Position numbers and translations under genes: made by a program. Shown here piece after piece: positions 1-8,221 of a DNA stretch of 49,253 bases (position 1 is the first letter of the stretch; the number at the start of each line of letters is the position of its first letter). This DNA is from Lysobacter_C sp966210725 (GTDB taxonomy: Bacteria > Pseudomonadota > Gammaproteobacteria > Xanthomonadales > Xanthomonadaceae), in assembly GCA_966210725.1 (NCBI GenBank), contig CBIHLN010000012.1, positions 1 through 49,253 on the forward strand. Reading direction: 5' to 3'. Under the pieces are notes generated by a model. It made no database searches, was not told the origin of the DNA, and saw nothing but the letters and a program-made list of their open reading frames with translations.

Positions 1-88
1 GGCACCCGCGTCGATCGATACCGTTGCTGCCTTCCGGCCCTGGCGGGGTTTTCGATCTAGCGTCGCGAGGGGCCGACGGGGCCACCAT
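1..88 (-). ncRNA. ffs: Bacterial signal recognition particle RNA (4.5S), 3' end cut by window edge
   Basis: Read on the minus strand, the region contains the conserved SRP RNA domain IV core CAGGGCCGGAAGGCAGCA (about bases 21-43), which matches the family signature CAGG-CCGGAAG-AGCA. The flanks GATCGAAAACC and GGTATCGATC can pair to form the helix below the core. A G/C-rich 5' strand (GGCCCC near 70-83) would pair with bases beyond the left edge, so the RNA is truncated at its 3' end here. It binds Ffh and guides co-translational membrane targeting. The exact 5' end near base 88 is estimated from stem pairing, not from a promoter. Confidence 0.85.
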
Positions 89-149
89 AGGACGGCGCGA
101 TACTGGATCGCACGTGCGGCGGTGGCGTGTGGACCACCTCGCGGGAAAC

Positions 150-242
150 TGGCGGAGAGAGGGGGATTCGAACCCCCGAAGCGCGGTTTAGACGCTTACA
201 CACTTTCCAGGCGTGCTCCTTCAACCACTCGGACACCTCTCC
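150..242 (-). tRNA. tRNA-Ser, anticodon GGA
   Basis: The minus strand folds into a class II tRNA: acceptor strand GGAGAGG, D-arm TGTCCGAGTGG, an anticodon loop with GGA (plus-strand TCC at 206-208), a long variable arm, and T-arm GGGGGTTCGAATCCCCC. An encoded CCA end lies at 150-152. It closely resembles E. coli tRNA-Ser(GGA), with the shared stretch GGAGCACGCCTGGAAAGTGT. It decodes UCC and UCU. Its length of 93 bases fits a serine tRNA with a long variable loop. It lies next to the SRP RNA on the same strand, and the 61 bases between them hold nothing else I recognise. Confidence 0.97.
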
Positions 243-382
243 GGACCGCAGGGCGCGCCATCGGCACGCCTGCGGGGCGCAAAGTCTAGTCGCCGGCGCC
301 GCCGGCCACAAGGCGGCCGCCTGAATTGCCGCAGGTGGTGCCCGACCCGCACGGTGGACAGGCCGGGTCGCTGCGGGCGACG

Positions 383-391
383 TGGCACAAT
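383..391 (+). promoter_or_regulatory. Possible extended -10 promoter element for dnaX
   Basis: TGGCACAAT has a TG-N-(T)ACAAT layout typical of an extended -10 box, about 79 bases before the dnaX start codon. I see no good -35 at the proper distance. The rest of the 243-469 gap is G/C-rich and shows no ORF or clear structure. Confidence 0.35.
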
Positions 392-469
392 GCCCGCCTG
401 CCGACGGGGCGCCTGCGCGAGCGCGCGGCCCACCTCCCGCCGGCACGTCCCGCTCGACTGAAGGGTCCG

Positions 470-2275
470 ATGTCCTACCTCGTCCTTGCACGGAAATGGC
501 GCCCCCGGCGCTTCGCCGAACTGGTCGGCCAGGAGCACGTGGTGCGCGCGCTGACCAACGCGCTCGACAGCGGCCGGCTGCACCACGCGTTCCTGTTCAC
601 CGGCACCCGCGGGGTCGGCAAGACCACCATCGCCCGCATCTTCGCCAAGTCGCTCAACTGCGAGCAGGGCACGTCGGCGGAGCCGTGCGGCGAGTGCGGT
701 GCGTGCCGTGACATCGACGCCGGCCGCTTCATGGACCTGCTGGAGATCGACGCGGCCAGCAACACCGGCGTGGACGACGTGCGCGAGGTGATCGAAAACG
801 CCCAGTACATGCCCGGCCGCGGCCGCATGAAGGTGTACCTGATCGACGAGGTGCACATGCTGTCGAAGGCGGCGTTCAACGCGCTGCTCAAGACGCTGGA
901 AGAGCCGCCGGGCCATGTGAAGTTCCTGCTGGCGACCACCGACCCGCAGAAGCTGCCGGTTACCGTGCTGTCGCGCTGCCTGCAGTTCAACCTCAAGCGG
1001 CTGGACGAGGAACAGATTTCCGGCCAGATCACGAAGATCCTGGAGGCCGAGGGCATCGCCGCGGAGGCCGGCGCGGTGCGCCAGCTCAGCCGCGCCGCCG
1101 ATGGCAGCCTGCGCGACGGCCTGTCGCTGCTGGACCAGGCGATTGCCTATACGGGTGGCGAGCTGACGGACGCATCGGTGGCCACCATGCTGGGCACCGT
1201 CGACCGTACCCGCGTCGGCGCGCTGCTGCAGGCGCTGGCCGCCGGCGACGGTGCCGCGCTGATGGACGAGGTCGCCGCGCTGGCGGAGTTCTCGCCGGAC
1301 TGGGCCAGCGTGCTGGACGCACTCGGCGAGGCCTTGCACCGCGTCCAGGTGCGCCAGCTGGTGCCGGGCGCGGCTGCCGACGGCGAGGGCGTGGATGTCG
1401 AGGCGCTGGCCTCGCAGCTGCGGCCCGAGGTGGTGCAGCTCTGGTACCAGATGGCGCTGCACGGGCGTCGCGATCTGCCCTTGGCCCCGAGCCCGCGGGC
1501 CGGATTCGAGATGTGCGTGCTGCGCATGCTGGCGTTCCGCCCGGCCGGCAGCGGTGATGTCGCCCGTGTGCCGGAGGCGGTGCAGGGTGCGGGCCAAGCG
1601 TCGCAGGCGGTTGCCGCCGCGGCACCGTCGGCGCCGGAGGTGGCGCCCGCATCGCCGGAACGCGCGAGCGGAGACACCCAGGTGGCCGTGGAAAACACCG
1701 GCATGCCTGCCGCTATCGAAGTCGCGCCGTCGGCCCGCCAGGTTGTCGAGGCAGATCGCCCGCGCCCCGTGTCAGGGGTGTCGTCGATGTCCGCCCCGGC
1801 CGCACCGTCGTTGTCGCCAGGTCCCGAGGCCAGCGCGGGTGCGCGACCGGCCCCCGCGGACGTGGCCGCAGCCGTGGGCCAGCTGTCCGGGACCGATGAC
1901 TGGCACGCCCTGCTCGACAGCGGAGCGCTCAAGGGTCCCGCGAAGCTGCTGGCCGAGCACGTCGGCTTCCTGGGCTTCGAGGAGGGCGTCGTGCGGCTCA
2001 GCCTGCCGGCCTCCGACGAACACCTGCGCACCGGTCCGTCGGTGCGGATGCTGGGCGATGCACTCGCCAGCGCCCTGGGCGGCAACCCCCAGATCCGCTT
2101 CGAGTCGGCGGCCGAGCCGGTCGAGTCCGTGCGCGAACGGAAGGAGCGCGTGCGCGACGAGCGCCAGAACGAGGCCGAAGCCGCCTTCATGGCCGACCCC
2201 GACGTGCAGCGGCTGATCGCCCGGCACGGCGCCCGTATCGTCCCCGATTCGATCCGACCGTTCGACGGCGCCTGA
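470..2275 (+). CDS. dnaX: DNA polymerase III subunit tau (DnaX clamp loader)
   Basis: This 601-residue clamp-loader ATPase loads the beta clamp and, through its C-terminal tau part, ties the polymerase core and DnaB helicase together. The start MSYLVLARKWRP is the standard DnaX N-terminus; the frame stays open upstream, but that part is not DnaX-like. Visible motifs are Walker A GTRGVGKTT (about residues 45-53), a zinc cluster with CGECGAC, the DExx box LIDEVHML, and the arginine-finger motif SRC. After about residue 370 comes a linker rich in Ala, Pro and Val, then a tau domain V-like region up to the stop. I see no A-rich slippery heptamer like the one that makes gamma in E. coli. ybaB and recR follow in the classical dnaX-ybaB-recR order. 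Confidence 0.97.
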   Translation: MSYLVLARKWRPRRFAELVGQEHVVRALTNALDSGRLHHAFLFTGTRGVGKTTIARIFAKSLNCEQGTSAEPCGECGACRDIDAGRFMDLLEIDAASNTGVDDVREVIENAQYMPGRGRMKVYLIDEVHMLSKAAFNALLKTLEEPPGHVKFLLATTDPQKLPVTVLSRCLQFNLKRLDEEQISGQITKILEAEGIAAEAGAVRQLSRAADGSLRDGLSLLDQAIAYTGGELTDASVATMLGTVDRTRVGALLQALAAGDGAALMDEVAALAEFSPDWASVLDALGEALHRVQVRQLVPGAAADGEGVDVEALASQLRPEVVQLWYQMALHGRRDLPLAPSPRAGFEMCVLRMLAFRPAGSGDVARVPEAVQGAGQASQAVAAAAPSAPEVAPASPERASGDTQVAVENTGMPAAIEVAPSARQVVEADRPRPVSGVSSMSAPAAPSLSPGPEASAGARPAPADVAAAVGQLSGTDDWHALLDSGALKGPAKLLAEHVGFLGFEEGVVRLSLPASDEHLRTGPSVRMLGDALASALGGNPQIRFESAAEPVESVRERKERVRDERQNEAEAAFMADPDVQRLIARHGARIVPDSIRPFDGA

Positions 2276-2318
2276 GCGCCGCCGCGTCCCCACACTCCCC
2301 ATCGAAGGAACCCACGCC

Positions 2319-2639
2319 ATGCGCGGAAACATCGCCCAACTCATGCAGCAAGCGCAGAAGATGCAGGAAAACATGCAGCGCGCGCAGGAGGAACTGGCCC
2401 AGCTCGAAGTCACCGGCAATGCCGGCGGCGGCATGGTCAACGTCACCCTGAGCGGCCGCATGGAGTGCCGCAAGGTGCGCATCGACCCCAGCGTCCTGTC
2501 GGACCCGGAGATGGCCGAGGACCTGGTGGCCGCCGCGTTCAACGACGCGGTCAACAAGGCCAACGCCGCCGCGCAGGAGCGCATGGGCTCGGCCACCGCC
2601 GGCATGCAGCTGCCGCCGGGGATGAAGCTGCCGTTCTGA
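2319..2639 (+). CDS. ybaB: YbaB/EbfC family nucleoid-associated protein
   Basis: The 106-residue protein has the YbaB layout: an N-terminal helix rich in Gln, Met and Glu (MRGNIAQLMQQAQKMQ) that would dimerise, then beta strands around GNAGGGMVNVTLSG, and a C-terminal helix ending in a flexible Met/Pro tail. Family members bind DNA as dimers and are thought to shape the nucleoid; their precise cellular role is unsettled. An AAGGAA ribosome site precedes the ATG. It lies 43 bases after dnaX and 3 bases before recR, so the three genes almost certainly share an mRNA. Confidence 0.95.
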   Translation: MRGNIAQLMQQAQKMQENMQRAQEELAQLEVTGNAGGGMVNVTLSGRMECRKVRIDPSVLSDPEMAEDLVAAAFNDAVNKANAAAQERMGSATAGMQLPPGMKLPF

Positions 2640-2642
2640 GGC

Positions 2643-3236
2643 ATGTCGCTTCTCGAACAACTGATTGACGCGTTCCGCGTCCTGCCCGGCGTCGGGCAGA
2701 AGTCGGCGCAGCGCATGGCCTACCACGTGCTCGAGCGTGAGCGCGCGGGCGGGCGCCGCCTGTCCGAGGCACTGGCCGCGGCGGTCGAGCGCATCGGCCA
2801 CTGTGCGCGCTGCCGCGACTTCAGCGAGACCGAGGTGTGCGCGACGTGCGCCAGTGCCGCGCGCGACGTGCACCAGCTGTGCGCGGTGGAATCGCCGGCC
2901 GACCGCCTGGCGATCGAGCAGGCGACCGGCTACCGGGGCCTCTATTTCATCCTGCAGGGCCGATTGAGTCCGCTCGACGGCATCGGCCCGCGCGAGCTCG
3001 GTCTGGACCGACTGGCCGAGCGCTTGGCCGAGGGCGAGGTCCAGGAGCTGATCATCGCCACCAACCCCACGGTGGAAGGCGAGGCGACCGCGCACTACCT
3101 CGCGCAGCTGGCGCGCAAGCACGGTGTACGGCCGAGCCGGCCCACGCACGGCGTGCCGCTGGGCGGAGAGCTGGAGTACGTGGACCGCGGCACGCTGTCG
3201 CACGCCTTCGGCAGCCGGAGCGAAATGCCGGGCTGA
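2643..3236 (+). CDS. recR: Recombination mediator RecR
   Basis: RecR works with RecO (33118-33861 in this window) to load RecA on SSB-coated DNA in the RecFOR gap-repair pathway. The 197-residue length is standard. The sequence shows an N-terminal helix-hairpin-helix (FRVLPGVGQKSAQRMAYH), a four-cysteine zinc finger at C54, C57, C66 and C69, and a Toprim domain with the EATNPTVEGEATA-like motif written here as IIATNPTVEGEATA. The start lies only 3 bases after the ybaB stop, consistent with one operon. Confidence 0.97.
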   Translation: MSLLEQLIDAFRVLPGVGQKSAQRMAYHVLERERAGGRRLSEALAAAVERIGHCARCRDFSETEVCATCASAARDVHQLCAVESPADRLAIEQATGYRGLYFILQGRLSPLDGIGPRELGLDRLAERLAEGEVQELIIATNPTVEGEATAHYLAQLARKHGVRPSRPTHGVPLGGELEYVDRGTLSHAFGSRSEMPG

Positions 3237-3301
3237 GTGGTAGCGTCTGCGGCCCCATTTCCGCGCACGAAATCGTGCACGCCCCACTCAAGGAGCCCGC
3301 G

Positions 3302-3655
3302 ATGAGCGACACCATCTTCGACCGGATCATCCGACGCGAGATCCCGGCCGACATCGTCTTCGAGGACGAACACCTGATCGCCTTCCGCGACATCGCCCCG
3401 CAGGCGCCGGTGCATGTACTGTTCGTGCCCAAGACGCCGATCGCGACCCTCAACGACCTCCAGCCCGACCAGGCCGCCATCGTAGGTCGCCTGGCGCATG
3501 CCGCGGCCGAGTACGCCAGGCGCGAAGGGTTCGCCGAGGACGGCTACCGCGTGGTGATGAACTGCAACGGCCATGGCGGGCAGACCGTCTTCCAGATCCA
3601 CCTGCACCTGCTCGCGGGCGCACCGCTCGGCCGGTTCGGCACGCGCGAGGCGTAA
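3302..3655 (+). CDS. HIT family nucleotide hydrolase (HinT-like)
   Basis: The 117-residue protein has the histidine triad QIHLHLLAG near its C-terminus and the HinT-type N-terminus DTIFDRIIRREIPADIV. Family members hydrolyse AMP-lysine or other nucleoside phosphoramidates. The chosen ATG follows AAGGAG (about 3290-3295); the longer open frame upstream overlaps recR and lacks any HIT similarity. It may be transcribed with recR, 65 bases upstream. Bases 3657-3670 after the stop form a small CGCGG/CCGCG hairpin without a T-tract, and the next gene is convergent. Confidence 0.93.
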   Translation: MSDTIFDRIIRREIPADIVFEDEHLIAFRDIAPQAPVHVLFVPKTPIATLNDLQPDQAAIVGRLAHAAAEYARREGFAEDGYRVVMNCNGHGGQTVFQIHLHLLAGAPLGRFGTREA

Positions 3656-3753
3656 ACGCGGTTTTCCGCGGGCGCCGTCTTCGGGATCGGCGCGCTGGGC
3701 ACGGCCTCGGCGGCAACCGTGCTCGCCGCGATCAAGGCGTGCTCAGGGCCGCC

Positions 3754-4236
3754 TTACCACCAGCCCCACCACGGCCAGGGGGCGGGACGGGTGATCACGT
3801 CCACCTGCTCGCGCACCGGCCACAGGTAGACGACGTCGGCGTCCACACGCGGGAACCGGTAGTCGTAGCCGCCGATCTTGCGCGTCTCGTAGCCGCTGAT
3901 GCGCCCGGTGAACGTGACCTCGCGGTTCTTTTCGAACACGGCCGGGTCGTAGAAGCCGGTGCGGCAGGCAATGAAGCGGCCGCCGGTGTCGTCGCTGGCC
4001 CAGTACGGGCGCGCCGTCACGCCCAGTCGCGTGGCGATCATCTCGAAGCATGTGCTGTCGGGTTGCGGCTCGACCTGGACGATGCGGCCGCCCCATCGCA
4101 CCACGGCGCCGGTGCGGTCGCTCTCGGCCGCCTCGCGCGGCGTGAAGGGGGCGAACTCCCCCTGCAGCGGTCGCGGTTGCGATGCGCAGGCGGCCAGCAG
4201 CACCGTGGCGGCGAGCGCGGTCAGCGGGATCTTCAT
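3754..4236 (-). CDS. Slp family outer membrane lipoprotein
   Basis: The 160-residue protein starts with a short signal peptide and a clear lipobox LLAAC (Cys17), so it should be a lipoprotein. The following region, with FTPREA, GAVVRWGGRIVQV and the strand-rich FTGRISGYE segment, matches the Slp/YeaY family of starvation-inducible outer membrane lipoproteins, whose function is not well defined. Its ATG overlaps the stop of tgpA as ATGA, so translation should be coupled and it belongs to the MoxR-DUF58-TgpA operon. The C-terminus is unusually rich in Trp and Pro (ending PWPWWGWW). Function within the operon is unknown. Confidence 0.88.
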   Translation of the reverse strand: MKIPLTALAATVLLAACASQPRPLQGEFAPFTPREAAESDRTGAVVRWGGRIVQVEPQPDSTCFEMIATRLGVTARPYWASDDTGGRFIACRTGFYDPAVFEKNREVTFTGRISGYETRKIGGYDYRFPRVDADVVYLWPVREQVDVITRPAPWPWWGWW

Positions 4237-6230
4237 CGGCGGTCTCCAGTCGGTCGGTGGGGTCGCGGGCCGCCCGGGCGGTGCGCGCGCAGACGGCGCA
4301 CCAGCCCGCGGGTGGCATCGCGCCCCGGGGTGGGGGCAGCGTAGCGCCAATCGCTGAACTCTTCGCTGAGCGCGTTCAGTTCGGCGGCGAGGTGCGGATG
4401 GGCTCTGCCCACGCGTGCCGCCCAGTCGCTCGCCGTCTCATGCGGCATCCGCTCCAGGCCCAGCCGCGCGTAGCGGTGGCCGACGGCGTGCCAGGCCCGT
4501 AGCACCGGGTCGCGCTCGCGCTCGCCGCGGCGGCTCAGCCAAGCCATCCACAACAGCGCCAGCGCCGCCGCCAGCGAGAACAGCGCCGTCAGACGCGCGC
4601 CGTCCATGTTCCCGAGGCCGAGTGGGCGGAACAACTGGCGCTGCCGGTTGGCATCGAAACCCAGGACGAAGTCGTTCCAGCCCCGGCGCAGCCAGTCCGT
4701 CATGTCGAGCATGGGTGACAGGCCACCGGCATCGCCGAACAGTCCGCCACCCACGCCCGCACGGTCCTCGATCGTGTCGTAGATGCGCTCGGGCGCGACC
4801 GCGGCGGTCGGGTCGGCGCGCACCCAGCCGCGGCCCTCCAGCCAGACTTCGGCCCAGGCGTGCGCGTCCAGCCGCCGCACGATCCAATAATTGCCGAAGC
4901 GGTTGTAGTAGCCACCGGTGTAGCCGGTGACCACGCGCGCCGGGATGCCGGCCGCGCGCATCAGCACGACGAAGGACGAGCTGAAGTGTTCGCAGAAGCC
5001 GGCCTGCTCGTCGAACAGGAACTCGTCGACCGAGTGCCGGCCCAGCAACGGCGTGCCCAGCGTGTAGGCGAAGTCGTTGCGGATCCAGGCCATCGCGCGC
5101 TCGACGATGGCCACGTCGTCGCTGCCTGCTTCACGGCGCCACTGCCGGGCCAGGGCGACCGTGCGCGGGTTGAAGCCTTCGGGCAAGGCCAGCGCGGCGT
5201 TGCGCAGGGTGCGGCGCAACTCGGGCTCGTAGCGGCGCGGCGGTGCGGACTGGATGCGCCAGCGGCTCAGCGAGGTGAGCGGGCGCCGCACGTGCAGGCC
5301 GTGGTCCAGCGACAGGCGCGCGCCGTCCGGTGCCGCCAGCGGCAGGTCGAGGGCGACCAGCTGGCGCTGGTCGGTGGCCTCCAGTTCGATGCGGTAGTCC
5401 CAGCGCACGTCGCCGGGCACCATCGGCGCCGCGGGCAGCCCACGGAACCAGCCCGGTTGCGTCCACTCGCGTCCGTCGAAGTCCCACAGCACCGGGCCGC
5501 GCCAGTACATCTGCTGCACCGGTGGCGTGTCGCCGAAGAACTGGACCCGCAACGCCGGCGAGTCGTCGCTCATCAGCTCGACCCATTCACCGGGCCGCAT
5601 GCTGTCCGACAGGCCCGGCCGCGACAGCGCGCGCTCCGGCACGCCCCACAGCGGCGTGCCCAGCCGCGGGAACAACCAGAACGCGGCCAGGGCCAACGGC
5701 AACCCGACCGCCATCAGCCGGCCGATCGCCAGCAGGCGGTCGCGGATCCGGGGCCGGTGCGCGGTGTCTCCGGACTCCAGGTCCGCCAGGCGCAACAGCG
5801 CGAGCAGCACCCCGATGGCGGCCAGCAATCCCAGGGCGAGGGCGAGGGGGCCTTGGTCGAGCAGGAACGTGGCGAACGGCGCGAACAGCGCGAACCCGAG
5901 CAGGCTGCGTCCATCGCGCAGGTTGAAGGTTTCCGCCGGCTTGGCGGCCAGCATCGCGGCCAGCAGCGCGCAGCCGCTGTCGCGGCCGACCGCGAAGCCG
6001 GTGAGGTTGAGCACGATGGCCAGCAGCGCCAGCGTCAGCAGCAGGCGCAGCGGCGCGGGCATCGGCTTGCGCCACGACAGCGCGGTAACGACGGCGGCTG
6101 CCGCGGCGATCGCGACGCCGATCGACCGGGGCAGTTGCAGCAGCAACGGCAACAGGCCCAGGCTTGCGGCGGCCAGCACGGCGCGTCGCGTCGAGGCATC
6201 GAGCATCAGTGGGACGCGCGCGTCAGCCAT
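4233..6230 (-). CDS. tgpA: TgpA-like membrane transglutaminase (DUF3488/DUF4129)
   Basis: This 665-residue protein has about five to six hydrophobic segments in the first 190 residues, a large soluble transglutaminase-like domain, and another membrane segment near residue 555-575 followed by a cytoplasmic tail. The catalytic triad appears as Cys413 (AGFCEHF), His457 (LDAHAWAEV) and Asp473 (RADPTAA). Pseudomonas aeruginosa TgpA is an essential periplasmic-facing member of this family; its substrate is not settled. The start overlaps the end of the DUF58 gene by 8 bases and the stop overlaps the lipoprotein start, so the operon order is moxR - DUF58 - tgpA - slp. Confidence 0.93.
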   Translation of the reverse strand: MADARVPLMLDASTRRAVLAAASLGLLPLLLQLPRSIGVAIAAAAAVVTALSWRKPMPAPLRLLLTLALLAIVLNLTGFAVGRDSGCALLAAMLAAKPAETFNLRDGRSLLGFALFAPFATFLLDQGPLALALGLLAAIGVLLALLRLADLESGDTAHRPRIRDRLLAIGRLMAVGLPLALAAFWLFPRLGTPLWGVPERALSRPGLSDSMRPGEWVELMSDDSPALRVQFFGDTPPVQQMYWRGPVLWDFDGREWTQPGWFRGLPAAPMVPGDVRWDYRIELEATDQRQLVALDLPLAAPDGARLSLDHGLHVRRPLTSLSRWRIQSAPPRRYEPELRRTLRNAALALPEGFNPRTVALARQWRREAGSDDVAIVERAMAWIRNDFAYTLGTPLLGRHSVDEFLFDEQAGFCEHFSSSFVVLMRAAGIPARVVTGYTGGYYNRFGNYWIVRRLDAHAWAEVWLEGRGWVRADPTAAVAPERIYDTIEDRAGVGGGLFGDAGGLSPMLDMTDWLRRGWNDFVLGFDANRQRQLFRPLGLGNMDGARLTALFSLAAALALLWMAWLSRRGERERDPVLRAWHAVGHRYARLGLERMPHETASDWAARVGRAHPHLAAELNALSEEFSDWRYAAPTPGRDATRGLVRRLRAHRPGGPRPHRPTGDRR

Positions 6231-7212
6231 GAGGCATCAGTGCGAGTGCACGAAGGCAGGCGTGGCGATACGCAGGCCCATGGTCCGGACCGAGCGCCGG
6301 CTGCGCGGGCAGCGACAACCGGTAGCGCCGGCCGTCGCGTTCGGCTTCGTCGACCCACCGTGCGAGGCGCGCGATGCGGTCCTCGTGGGCCAGACCGCGC
6401 AGTTCGTGCCAGTCCAGTACCACGTCTGCGCCTTGCGGCTGTTCGTACTCGCGCACTAGCAGCGTGTCGCGGCGCGCCGACGGCTTCCATGCGATGGCAC
6501 GGCGGCTGTCACCGGGCCGGTAGCTGCGCAGGTGGTGCAGCTCGTCGCCGCTGGGATGCAGGCGGGCCTGCACCTGCTCGCCGCGACCGGCCGGCAGCGG
6601 CGGGCCCGACGCTTCGGGTCGCGGATAGACCAGCACGGGCGACTCCGGCCAGACATACGCCCACGCGCGGGCCAGGCCGAGCGGGCGCGTGGTCCAGACC
6701 TGCAGGCGAGGCAGGTCCAGCCAGCCGCGTCGCGTGGTCCGCAGGAGCAGGCCGGCTTCCCCGTGCCCGGCCGACAGGTGCAGGCGGGCGGTCTCGGGGT
6801 CGCCCGCACCATGGCCCCACGCGACGCCGAGCCCGCGGCGGCTCCGGTCGCTTGCCGCACGCGCGTGGACGCGCAGTGGCATGGGCTGGCCGGCGGGCAC
6901 CGGTTCGGCGTCAATGGCGGTGACCTCGAGCCCGCTCAACTGGAGTTGCGCCGCGATCAGGCTGGCCAGCCCCGCGCCCGCCAGGAGCAGGCCGAGCATC
7001 AGGGCGGGGTTGTTGTTGTAGTTCAGTGCGCCCAGCAGCATCGCCGCCAGTAGCACACCGTAGAACAGGCCGAAACGGGTCGGCAGCACGTACACGCGGC
7101 GCCGGTCGAACCGCACCGGCAGGGCTTCGGGCTGGCGCGGCCGCGCCCACGCCAGCATCCGGTCGCGCAGGGCAGCCAGCGGGGCGCCCAGCGCGTCGCG
7201 CAACGCACGCAC
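6223..7212 (-). CDS. DUF58 domain protein, membrane anchored
   Basis: The 329-residue product has two hydrophobic segments at about residues 45-62 and 68-88, then a soluble part with the DUF58 signature (RRAIAWKPSARRDTLLVREY), which resembles a degenerate von Willebrand A fold. The start codon is GTG, 5 bases after the moxR stop. DUF58 proteins commonly sit between a MoxR AAA+ ATPase and a TgpA transglutaminase, as here, and are thought to be partners of the ATPase. Biochemical function is not established. Confidence 0.9.
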   Translation of the reverse strand: MRALRDALGAPLAALRDRMLAWARPRQPEALPVRFDRRRVYVLPTRFGLFYGVLLAAMLLGALNYNNNPALMLGLLLAGAGLASLIAAQLQLSGLEVTAIDAEPVPAGQPMPLRVHARAASDRSRRGLGVAWGHGAGDPETARLHLSAGHGEAGLLLRTTRRGWLDLPRLQVWTTRPLGLARAWAYVWPESPVLVYPRPEASGPPLPAGRGEQVQARLHPSGDELHHLRSYRPGDSRRAIAWKPSARRDTLLVREYEQPQGADVVLDWHELRGLAHEDRIARLARWVDEAERDGRRYRLSLPAQPALGPDHGPAYRHACLRALALMPHG

Positions 7213-7217
7213 GCCGA

Positions 7218-8171
<954 letters not shown>

Positions 8172-8221
8172 CGGGTGGGTCTCCTTTTTGTTCACTTCGA
8201 GTGTAGCGAGGTCGCCCGTCC

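Noticed and set aside
221..1597. Long open frame on the minus strand opposite dnaX (458 codons)
   Set aside because: It is antisense to a clear dnaX. Its product is rich in Arg, Gln and His with no recognisable domain, which is typical of high-GC shadow frames.
3674..3790. Protein-like translation (AVFGIGALGTASAATVLAAI) after the HIT gene, as if a gene remnant
   Set aside because: No start codon or ribosome site fits it, and it runs into the 3' end of the convergent lipoprotein gene; chance is likely in such GC-rich DNA.
4860..6923. Plus-strand open frame of 687 codons opposite tgpA and DUF58
   Set aside because: The product is low-complexity and Arg/Gln/Ala rich; the minus-strand genes carry full family motifs and overlaps.
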